NCBI GenBank assembly: GCA_019105125.1
Contig: JAHRWO010000061.1
Span: 1-5,652 of the forward strand
Length of the DNA: 5,652 bases
Direction: 5' to 3'
Origin: Flavobacterium sp.
GTDB lineage: Bacteria > Bacteroidota > Bacteroidia > Flavobacteriales > Flavobacteriaceae
Both the position numbers and the translations under genes were made by a program. Below the pieces are notes generated by a model. The model had not been told where the DNA came from, ran no database searches, and saw nothing but the letters and a program-made list of their open reading frames with translations. Of this stretch, positions 1 through 5,559 are shown in pieces; position 1 is the first letter of the stretch; each line of letters starts with the position of its first letter.

Positions 1-626
1 AAGGAATTTACTCAGTTGAAAAGTTTTTGGTTTCCCGAAGATTGATGTATTGGCAAGCGTATTTGCATAAAACCAGTGTTGTTGCGGAATTAATCTTGAC
101 CAAAATTCTAAAACGCGCCAAAGAATTGACTCAAAAAGGAACGATTTTACCTTGTAGTGAACCTTTGCAATTCTTTTTGCAAAACAAAATTTCATTAGTA
201 GATTTCGATAAAAGTGTGTTAGATAAGTTTTCTTATTTGGATGATTATGATGTAATGGGGTCAATAAAAGCATGGCAATTTGAAGATGATTTTGTCTTAC
301 AATCACTATGTAGAATGATATTGAATCGTGATTTACTAAAGATTCAAATGAGTGGTGATAAACCAAACAAAGAGAGTTTATTAGCGATTAAAAATAAATA
401 CATTTCTATTGCCGGAATTTCCGACAAAGAAGCGGATTATTTTGTATTCAAAGGCAAGTTGAAAAATCAAGCTTATAGTAAATCAAGTGAACCTATTCGT
501 ATTTTAAAAAAGGATAAATCTATTGAAGATGTAGTGGAAGCTTCAGACCAATTGCATTTGAAAGCATTATCAAAACCAGTGACAAAATATTTTATTTGTT
601 TCCCAAAAGTCTTGATAGAACGTTAA
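1..626 (+). CDS. HD-superfamily phosphohydrolase (COG1078 type), C-terminal part, 5' truncated
   Basis: This is the C-terminal part of a predicted metal-dependent phosphohydrolase of the HD superfamily, related to dGTP triphosphohydrolases. The reading frame is open from base 3, giving 207 visible residues that begin GIYSVEKFLVSRR and end at the TAA at 624-626. The segment around EKFLVSRRLMYWQAYLHKT is what I recognise from the COG1078 family, where it follows the HD domain. Full-length relatives are about 400 residues, so roughly the N-terminal half, including the His-Asp metal-binding motif, lies outside the window. A TTG at 27 could be taken as a start, but the conserved sequence continues upstream of it in frame, so the gene is simply cut by the window edge. 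No substrate can be assigned from this part. It lies directly upstream of lpxD on the same strand, which is a common arrangement in Flavobacteriaceae. Family recognition is good; the precise biochemical role is unknown. Confidence 0.85.
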   Translation, partial: GIYSVEKFLVSRRLMYWQAYLHKTSVVAELILTKILKRAKELTQKGTILPCSEPLQFFLQNKISLVDFDKSVLDKFSYLDDYDVMGSIKAWQFEDDFVLQSLCRMILNRDLLKIQMSGDKPNKESLLAIKNKYISIAGISDKEADYFVFKGKLKNQAYSKSSEPIRILKKDKSIEDVVEASDQLHLKALSKPVTKYFICFPKVLIER

Positions 627-652
627 CATTTTAATTAAATTTTATATTTTTG
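623..652 (+). promoter_or_regulatory. Candidate Bacteroidota-type promoter for the lpxD operon
   Basis: TATTTTTG at 645-652 matches the Bacteroidota -7 element TAnnTTTG exactly. Nineteen bases upstream lies TTA (623-625), a one-base departure from the TTG of the -33 element, and it overlaps the stop codon of the upstream gene. Transcription would be expected to start a few bases after 652, around 656-660. This is the only intergenic spot in the window with an exact -7 match, and it precedes the first lpx gene. That fits an operon promoter, although the sequence is so AT-rich that a chance match is possible. Confidence 0.5.
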
Positions 653-657
653 CCAAG

Positions 658-702
658 ATGAAGTGGTTTCATGCGGTTTTAAAACCTTTTAAATTAATTT
701 AA
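658..702 (+). CDS. Possible 14-codon leader ORF overlapping the lpxD start (speculative)
   Basis: An ATG at 658 opens a short frame encoding MKWFHAVLKPFKLI and ends in TAA at 700-702. The last A of that stop is the first base of the lpxD ATG (TAATG, 700-704), a typical stop-start overlap for translational coupling. The ATG sits five bases after the candidate -7 box, so the transcript would have a very short or no 5' leader before it. The peptide is basic and hydrophobic, with no run of one amino acid that would indicate a classical attenuator. A frame this short can arise by chance in any spacer. The support is positional only, and I recognise no family. Confidence 0.25.
   Translation: MKWFHAVLKPFKLI
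675..686. repeat. Perfect 12-bp palindrome in the lpxD leader, followed by a T run
   Basis: GGTTTTAAAACC is a perfect palindrome lying between the candidate promoter and the lpxD start, and it is followed by TTTT at 687-690. It could be a weak RNA hairpin (GGTT stem, four-base loop) or a dimeric protein site. The stem is too weak for a convincing intrinsic terminator. It also lies within the possible leader ORF. Confidence 0.3.
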
Positions 703-1715
703 TGAAGTTTACAGCAGCTCAAATAGCAGGAATTTTACAAGGAGAAGTGGTAGGCAATCCAGAAGTGGAAGTTTACAAATTAGCTAAAATCGAAGAAGGT
801 ACAGAAGGTTCCTTAACATTTCTTGCTAATCCTAAGTACATCAATCATATTTATTCTACTCAAGCATCGGTAACAATTGTTAATAGTACTTTTGAGCCCG
901 AACAAGAAATAGCAACAACATTAATAAAAGTAGAAGATGCCTACAAAGCTTTCTCTCAGTTATTAGAATATTATAACCAAGTAAAATTGATGAAATCTGG
1001 AATTGAACAACCATCTGTTATTTCGGAAGATGTCACTTACGGATCTGATTTATATTTGGGCAGTTTTTGTTACATTGGTAAAAATGTAAAAATTGGAAAC
1101 AATGTGAAAATCTATCCTAATAGTTTTGTTGGTGATAACGTTACTATAGGAGATAATTGTGTATTTTTTGCAGGCGTAAGAATTTATTCTGAAACTGTAA
1201 TTGGTTATAATTGTACTATTCATTCTGGGACAATTATAGGTTCTGACGGATTTGGATTTGCTCCTCAAGAAGATGGTACTTATAAAAAAGTTCCTCAAAT
1301 TGGCAATGTAATCATTGAAGATAATGTTGAAATTGGTGCTTGTTCTACTATCGACAGAGCAACTCTTGGTTCAACAATCATTAGAAAAGGAGTAAAATTA
1401 GATAATCACATTCAGGTTGCCCATAACGTTGAAATAGGAGAAAATACTGTTATTGCTTCACAAACTGGAATAGCGGGTTCTACTAAAATTGGAAAAAATT
1501 GTATGATTGGTGGTCAGGTGGGAATTGTAGGACATATTACCATTGGAAATAATGTGAAAATACAAGCACAATCTGGCATAGGAAAAAGTTTAGCTGACGG
1601 AGAAGTAGTTCAAGGTACACCAGCATTTAACTATGGTGATTTTGCGAAATCATTTGTTCATTTCAAAAACTTACCTAAAATTGTTGCGGATATCGAAAAT
1701 TTAAAAAAACAATAA
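702..1715 (+). CDS. lpxD: UDP-3-O-acylglucosamine N-acyltransferase LpxD
   Basis: LpxD performs the third step of lipid A synthesis. It transfers a 3-hydroxyacyl chain from acyl carrier protein to the 2-amino group of UDP-3-O-acylglucosamine, in the cytoplasm, as a left-handed beta-helix trimer. The 337-residue length is normal for the family (E. coli about 341). Residues 1 to about 100 form the N-terminal uridine-binding domain, including FLANPKY (40-46), whose Phe, Asn and Tyr match the uracil pocket described for Chlamydia LpxD. From about 104 to 300 the sequence is continuous hexapeptide repeat. GSDGFGFAP (180-188) is the conserved LpxD signature. His241 in QVAHN aligns with catalytic E. 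coli His239, and His278 in VGHIT aligns with His276. The C-terminal stretch from about 308 should form the helical ACP-contacting part. The ATG at 702 has family-typical sequence directly after it (MKFTAAQIAGIL). Translation may be coupled to a short upstream frame, and lpxC-fabZ follows after 21 bases. Confidence 0.95.
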   Translation: MKFTAAQIAGILQGEVVGNPEVEVYKLAKIEEGTEGSLTFLANPKYINHIYSTQASVTIVNSTFEPEQEIATTLIKVEDAYKAFSQLLEYYNQVKLMKSGIEQPSVISEDVTYGSDLYLGSFCYIGKNVKIGNNVKIYPNSFVGDNVTIGDNCVFFAGVRIYSETVIGYNCTIHSGTIIGSDGFGFAPQEDGTYKKVPQIGNVIIEDNVEIGACSTIDRATLGSTIIRKGVKLDNHIQVAHNVEIGENTVIASQTGIAGSTKIGKNCMIGGQVGIVGHITIGNNVKIQAQSGIGKSLADGEVVQGTPAFNYGDFAKSFVHFKNLPKIVADIENLKKQ

Positions 1716-1736
1716 TTCAAAAATAAATTTATAATC

Positions 1737-3125
1737 ATGGTTAAACAAAAAACCATCGCTAACGAAATTTCTTTACAAGGGGTTGGCCTTCATACAGGGC
1801 AAGAAGTTACAATGACTTTTAAACCAGCTCCTGTTAATAATGGATACACATTTGTTAGAGTTGATTTAGAGGGACAGCCCATTATTGAAGCTGATGCTAA
1901 TTATGTAGTGAATACACAACGTGGCACTAATTTGGAAAAGAGAGGTGTCATGATTCAAACACCCGAACATGTTTTGGCGGCTGTTGTAGGTTGTGATTTA
2001 GATAATATAATTATTGAATTAAATGCTTCTGAGCTTCCTATAATGGATGGTTCTTCAAAATATTTTGTAGAAGCTATTGAAAAAGCAGGCGTAGTTGAAC
2101 AAGAAGCTGAACGAAAAATTTATGTAGTTAAAGAAGTTATTTCTTACTTAGATGAAGCTACAGGAAGCGAAATTACAGTTATTCCCTCTGAAGAATATTG
2201 TGTAACTGCAATGGTAGATTTTGGCACCAAAGTTTTAGGGACTCAAAATGCAACAATGAAAGGAATTAAAGATTTTAAATCGGAAGTTGCTGATTGTAGA
2301 ACATTTAGTTTTTTACACGAGTTAGAAGCTTTGTTGAATAATGGTTTGATCAAAGGAGGAGATTTGAATAATGCTATTGTTTATGTAGATAAAGAAATAT
2401 CTTCTGAAACAATGGAAAATTTAAAAAAAGCTTTTAATAAAGATTCAATTTCGGTTAAACCTAACGGAATTCTTGACAACTTAACCCTACACTTTCCTAA
2501 TGAAGCGGCTCGTCATAAGTTATTAGATGTAGTAGGAGATTTATCCTTAATTGGAACTCGAATTCAGGGTAAGGTTATCGCAAATAAACCAGGTCATTAT
2601 GTAAACACACAGTTTGCCAAAAAAATGGCAAAAATTATAAAGTTAGAAGAGCGTAATAGTGTTCCACAATATGATATAAATAAAGAACCTGTTCTTGATA
2701 TTCATGGAATTATGAATTTATTACCTCATCGTCCACCATTTTTACTAGTCGACAAGATTTTAGAGTTAACCGATACACATGTAGTGGGATTGAAAAATGT
2801 AACAATGAATGAAGATTTCTTCGTTGGACATTTTCCAGGTGCACCAGTAATGCCAGGAGTTTTACAAATAGAAGCTATGGCACAAACTGGTGGAATCTTA
2901 ATTTTAAGTACCGTTCCAGATCCAGAAAATTACTTAACATATTTTATGAAAATTGATAATGTTAAGTTTAAAAATAAAGTATTACCAGGTGATACCTTGT
3001 TCTTTAAGTGTGATTTGATTTCACCTATTAGAAGAGGGATTTGTCACATGCAAGCGTATGCGTATGCTAATGGTAAATTAGTTTCAGAAGCCGAATTAAT
3101 GGCACAAATAGTTAAAGTAAAATAA
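1737..3125 (+). CDS. lpxC-fabZ: Bifunctional LpxC-FabZ: UDP-3-O-acyl-GlcNAc deacetylase / 3-hydroxyacyl-ACP dehydratase
   Basis: This is a 462-residue fusion of two enzymes that are separate in E. coli. Residues 1 to about 305 are LpxC, the zinc deacetylase of the committed lipid A step. Glu77-His78 in TPEHVLAA match the E. coli catalytic Glu78 and zinc ligand His79. His260 and Asp264 in RHKLLD are the other zinc ligands, Asp268 matches Asp246, and His287 in PGHYVN matches the general-acid His265. CRTFSF (187-192) is the conserved substrate-passage motif. A stretch of about 39 residues (218-256) replaces about 16 in E. coli. After a linker at about 305-318, residues from about 319 are FabZ, a hotdog-fold dehydratase. 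It shows LPHRPPFLLVDK (329-340), catalytic His365 in GHFPG, and Glu379 in QIEAMAQ at the usual spacing of 14. All key residues of both domains are present. The fusion is typical of Bacteroidota. It lies 21 bases after lpxD and 5 bases before lpxA. Confidence 0.97.
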   Translation: MVKQKTIANEISLQGVGLHTGQEVTMTFKPAPVNNGYTFVRVDLEGQPIIEADANYVVNTQRGTNLEKRGVMIQTPEHVLAAVVGCDLDNIIIELNASELPIMDGSSKYFVEAIEKAGVVEQEAERKIYVVKEVISYLDEATGSEITVIPSEEYCVTAMVDFGTKVLGTQNATMKGIKDFKSEVADCRTFSFLHELEALLNNGLIKGGDLNNAIVYVDKEISSETMENLKKAFNKDSISVKPNGILDNLTLHFPNEAARHKLLDVVGDLSLIGTRIQGKVIANKPGHYVNTQFAKKMAKIIKLEERNSVPQYDINKEPVLDIHGIMNLLPHRPPFLLVDKILELTDTHVVGLKNVTMNEDFFVGHFPGAPVMPGVLQIEAMAQTGGILILSTVPDPENYLTYFMKIDNVKFKNKVLPGDTLFFKCDLISPIRRGICHMQAYAYANGKLVSEAELMAQIVKVK

Positions 3126-3130
3126 AATAT

Positions 3131-3916
3131 ATGAATCAACCATTAGCTTATGTGCACCCCGGTGCTAAAATAGCAAGAAACGTAGTAATTGATCCTTTTA
3201 CTACCATTCATAATAATGTTGAAATAGGTGAGGGAACTTGGATTGGTTCAAACGTTACCATCATGGAAGGTGCTCGTATCGGTAAAAATTGTAATATATT
3301 TCCTGGTGCGGTAATTTCAGCGGTTCCTCAAGATTTAAAATTTGGAGGTGAAGATTCATTGGCTGTTATTGGTGATAATACAACAATTAGAGAGTGTGTA
3401 ACAATCAATAGAGGTACAGTGGCTTCTGGTCAAACTGTGATTGGAAAAAATTGTTTAATTATGGCTACAGCTCACATTGCTCATGATTGTCATATTGGTG
3501 ATAATGCAATAATCGTAAATGGTGTAGCATTAGCTGGACACGTAACGGTAGGTAATTTTGCAATTATAGGAGGTTTAGCTGCGGTACATCAATTTATTTC
3601 TATTGGAGATCATGCTATGATTTCTGGTGGTTCATTGGTAAGAAAAGATGTTCCTCCATTTACAAAAGCTGCAAAAGAGCCGTTGTCTTATGTGGGAATC
3701 AATTCTGTTGGATTAAGAAGAAGAGGTTTCTCAACTGAAAAAATCAGAGAAATTCAGGATATTTACCGAATTTTATATCAAAAAAACTACAATACTTCTC
3801 AAGCGGTTAGTATTATTGAAGCTGAAATGGAAGCTACACCAGAAAGAGATGAGATTTTAGATTTCATACGAAATTCTTCTCGAGGAATTATGAAAGGATA
3901 TACAAGTTCAATTTAA
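3131..3916 (+). CDS. lpxA: Acyl-ACP--UDP-N-acetylglucosamine O-acyltransferase LpxA
   Basis: LpxA catalyses the first, reversible step of lipid A synthesis: transfer of a 3-hydroxyacyl chain from ACP to the 3-OH of UDP-GlcNAc in the cytoplasm. The protein has 261 residues (E. coli 262). It consists of hexapeptide repeats from about 8 to 175 forming the left-handed beta-helix of a trimer, then a helical C-terminal domain from about 192 that begins with the conserved GLRRRGFS. His118 in AHIAHDC aligns with catalytic E. coli His125. His115, His137 (AGHV) and His153 (AVHQF) match the other conserved active-site histidines, His122, His144 and His160. Gly166 aligns with Gly173, the E. coli hydrocarbon-ruler position. 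The ATG at 3131 is five bases after the lpxC-fabZ stop, which implies one transcript and probable translational coupling. lpxB is not in this window; in flavobacteria it usually lies elsewhere. Confidence 0.97.
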   Translation: MNQPLAYVHPGAKIARNVVIDPFTTIHNNVEIGEGTWIGSNVTIMEGARIGKNCNIFPGAVISAVPQDLKFGGEDSLAVIGDNTTIRECVTINRGTVASGQTVIGKNCLIMATAHIAHDCHIGDNAIIVNGVALAGHVTVGNFAIIGGLAAVHQFISIGDHAMISGGSLVRKDVPPFTKAAKEPLSYVGINSVGLRRRGFSTEKIREIQDIYRILYQKNYNTSQAVSIIEAEMEATPERDEILDFIRNSSRGIMKGYTSSI

Positions 3917-3951
3917 AATTATAAAATAGTTAATAAACATAAATAATTACA

Positions 3952-4518
3952 ATGGCAACAACTGCAGATATTAGAAACGGATTATGTATTAAGTATAACA
4001 ATGATATTTACAAAATCATTGAGTTTTTACACGTTAAACCTGGAAAAGGTCCAGCTTTCGTAAGAACTAAATTAAAATCATTGACAAACGGTAAAGTTTT
4101 AGATAATACGTTTTCAGCAGGGCATAAAATTGAAGAAGTTCGTGTAGAAACGCATACTTTCCAATATTTATATGCTGAAGGAGATCAGTTTCACTTCATG
4201 AACAACGAATCTTTTGAACAAATTACGTTAGACAAAAAAGTATTAGATGCTCCCGATTTATTAAAAGAAGGAACAAACGTAATGATTCAAATCAATGCTG
4301 AAACTGAAGTGCCTTTATCAGTTGATATGCCAGCTTCTATTATTTTAGAAGTGACTTATGCTGAGCCAGGAGTTAAAGGAAATACAGCTACAAATGCTAC
4401 AAAACCAGCAACTGTAGAAACAGGAGCTACTGTAAACGTTCCGTTGTTTATCAATGAAGGAGATAAAATCAAAATTGATACAGCAACTGGAAACTATATG
4501 GAAAGAGTAAAAGAATAA
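3952..4518 (+). CDS. efp: Translation elongation factor P (EF-P), PGKGP-loop type
   Basis: EF-P binds between the ribosomal P and E sites and stimulates peptide-bond formation at consecutive prolines. The protein has 188 residues, the normal length, with three barrel domains: KOW-like (about 1-62), a central OB domain (about 65-125) and a C-terminal OB domain (about 130-186). The domain I loop carrying the functional lysine reads VKPGKGPAF, with Lys32 matching E. coli Lys34. HFMNNESFEQ (81-90) is a family hallmark. The region from Lys151 to Gly170 matches the EF-P signature in the C-terminal domain. The proline after KG gives the motif PGKGP. That motif defines a subfamily, studied in actinobacteria, in which the lysine is reported to work without modification; whether this holds here is inference. 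efp starts 35 bases after lpxA with no recognisable promoter between them, so it is probably the last gene of the lpx transcript. Confidence 0.97.
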   Translation: MATTADIRNGLCIKYNNDIYKIIEFLHVKPGKGPAFVRTKLKSLTNGKVLDNTFSAGHKIEEVRVETHTFQYLYAEGDQFHFMNNESFEQITLDKKVLDAPDLLKEGTNVMIQINAETEVPLSVDMPASIILEVTYAEPGVKGNTATNATKPATVETGATVNVPLFINEGDKIKIDTATGNYMERVKE

Positions 4519-4523
4519 TTGAT

Positions 4524-4551
4524 AGTAAAAAGTAAAGAGTAATTAGTAAAT
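4524..4551. repeat. Four tandem 7-bp units AGTAAnn (left block of heptad element)
   Basis: Reading from 4524, the sequence divides into AGTAAAA, AGTAAAG, AGTAATT and AGTAAAT, four units with an exact 7-base period, each starting AGTAA. The block lies directly after the efp stop and is non-coding. Its units are, in reverse complement, the same family as the block at 4583-4611, so the spacer is built of one heptad motif in opposite orientations. Confidence 0.75.
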
Positions 4552-4574
4552 AACCAAAAACTAATTACTCTTTT
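4534..4574 (+). terminator. Possible terminator or stable hairpin after efp: 14-bp perfect stem
   Basis: The arm AAAGAGTAATTAGT (4534-4547) is perfectly complementary to ACTAATTACTCTTT (4560-4573), with a 12-base loop, AAATAACCAAAA. A short T run ends the right arm and is followed by ATATTTTG. The stem has only three G-C pairs, so it is not a classical GC-rich intrinsic terminator. A 14-bp perfect inverted repeat placed 15 bases after the efp stop is nevertheless a plausible end, or attenuation point, of the lpxD-efp transcript. Because it is symmetric it could act on either strand. Confidence 0.5.
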
Positions 4575-4582
4575 ATATTTTG

Positions 4583-4611
4583 CTAATCACTAATTACTAT
4601 TCACTAATCAC
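4583..4611. repeat. Four tandem 7-bp units CTAwTyA (right block of heptad element)
   Basis: From 4583 the sequence reads CTAATCA, CTAATTA, CTATTCA, CTAATCA and then C: four units with an exact 7-base period and variation at internal positions. A further unit, CTAATTA, stands alone at 4561-4567 within the hairpin arm. The block ends seven bases before the ATG of the second lpxD-like gene, so it would be part of that gene's immediate upstream region or leader. Confidence 0.75.
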
Positions 4612-4617
4612 TTTTTA

Positions 4618-5559
4618 ATGAAATTTCCAAAAGTTTATCCTCTAAAAGATATTGCCCAAATTATCAATTGTAATTTTGTGGGTGATGCCGATTTTCCAGT
4701 TCACGGTATGAATGAAATTCATGTGGTAGAACCCGGAGATATTGTATTTGTTGATCATCCAAAATATTACGATAAAGCACTTCAATCGGCAGCTACTATT
4801 GTTTTAATTAACAAAGAAGTGGAATGTCCAGAAGGAAAAGCGTTATTGATTTCTGATGATCCTTTTAGAGATTTCAATAAACTAACGAAACATTTCAGAC
4901 CTTTTCAAGCTTCGAATGCTGCGATTTCTGATTCAGCTAAAATCGGAGAAGGAACAATTATTCAACCGAATTGTTTTATCGGACATAATGTTCAAATTGG
5001 TAAAAATTGTTTGATTCATGCCAATGTTACGATTTACGATAACACCGTAATTGGTGATAACGTAATGATTCACGCTGGAACCATTTTAGGAGCTGATGCC
5101 TTTTATTACAAAAAACGTCCAGAAGGTTTTGACCAATTGTTATCAGGTGGGCGAGTAGTGATTGAAGATAATGTAGGAATCGGAGCTTTGTGTACAATTG
5201 ACAAAGGAGTTACAGGTGATACCACTATCGGAGCTGGAACTAAAATCGATAATCAAGTACACGTAGGTCACGATACCGTTATTGGTAAAAAATGTTTGAT
5301 TGCTTCACAAACTGGAATTGCAGGTTGTGTGGTTATCGAAGATGAAGTAACGCTTTGGGGACAAGTTGGAACTACAAGCGGAATTACTATTGGAACAAAA
5401 GCTGTTGTAATGGGACAAACAGGTGTTACGAAATCAATTGAAGGTGGAAAAACTTATTTTGGTACTCCAATTGAAGAATCACGTGAGAAATTGAAGCAAT
5501 TAGCCAATGTGAAACGTATCCCTGAAATCATTGAAAAATTAAAGCAAAATGATAAATAG
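4618..5559 (+). CDS. lpxD: Divergent second LpxD-like N-acyltransferase (LpxD paralogue)
   Basis: This 313-residue protein has the LpxD architecture: an N-terminal domain (about 1-95), hexapeptide beta-helix repeats (about 100-275) and a short helical tail. His218 in HVGHDT aligns with catalytic His241 of the first LpxD, and ASQTGIAG (229-236) is shared exactly. Several LpxD hallmarks have changed. FLANPKY becomes FVDHPKY (44-50), replacing the pocket Asn with His47. GSDGFGFAP becomes GADAFYYKK (158-166). KVPQIG becomes QLLSGG (173-178). The second active-site His (278 in LpxD) is Gly255. The helix is also 18 residues, one coil, shorter. It is usually annotated as UDP-3-O-acylglucosamine N-acyltransferase, and a second such gene near efp is common in Flavobacteriaceae. 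Its acceptor may be another amino sugar nucleotide, which is inference. The ATG at 4618 follows the heptad element directly, and the 3' end overlaps the next gene by 11 bases. Confidence 0.85.
   Translation: MKFPKVYPLKDIAQIINCNFVGDADFPVHGMNEIHVVEPGDIVFVDHPKYYDKALQSAATIVLINKEVECPEGKALLISDDPFRDFNKLTKHFRPFQASNAAISDSAKIGEGTIIQPNCFIGHNVQIGKNCLIHANVTIYDNTVIGDNVMIHAGTILGADAFYYKKRPEGFDQLLSGGRVVIEDNVGIGALCTIDKGVTGDTTIGAGTKIDNQVHVGHDTVIGKKCLIASQTGIAGCVVIEDEVTLWGQVGTTSGITIGTKAVVMGQTGVTKSIEGGKTYFGTPIEESREKLKQLANVKRIPEIIEKLKQNDK

Noticed and set aside
27..29. TTG as the start of the first gene
   Set aside because: Family-typical sequence (GIYSVEKF) continues upstream in the same frame to the window edge, so the gene is truncated rather than starting here.
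1050..1298. Open frame of 82 codons on the minus strand
   Set aside because: It lies entirely within lpxD, and its composition (repeated N, T, I, S) is what the antisense of hexapeptide repeats yields. No family resemblance or independent start signal was seen.
4574..4582. TATATTTTG as a promoter for the second lpxD-like gene
   Set aside because: The spacing between TA and TTTG is three bases rather than two, and no TTG is suitably placed upstream. The surrounding T-rich DNA makes such near-matches common.
4524..4611. CRISPR-like or direct-repeat array
   Set aside because: Units are 7 bases long with no spacers of CRISPR size and no cas genes nearby. This is a short tandem repeat with an inverted arrangement.
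4580..4618. Leader ORF before the second lpxD-like gene, which also has TAATG at its start
   Set aside because: The frame ending in that TAA has no ATG after the preceding stop and crosses the heptad repeats. The overlap is a by-product of the sequence TTTTTAATG.
702..5559. A new biosynthetic system built from three beta-helix acyltransferases
   Set aside because: LpxD, LpxC-FabZ and LpxA carry the established lipid A active-site residues in a known Bacteroidota gene order. Only the last, divergent paralogue leaves room for a new function.
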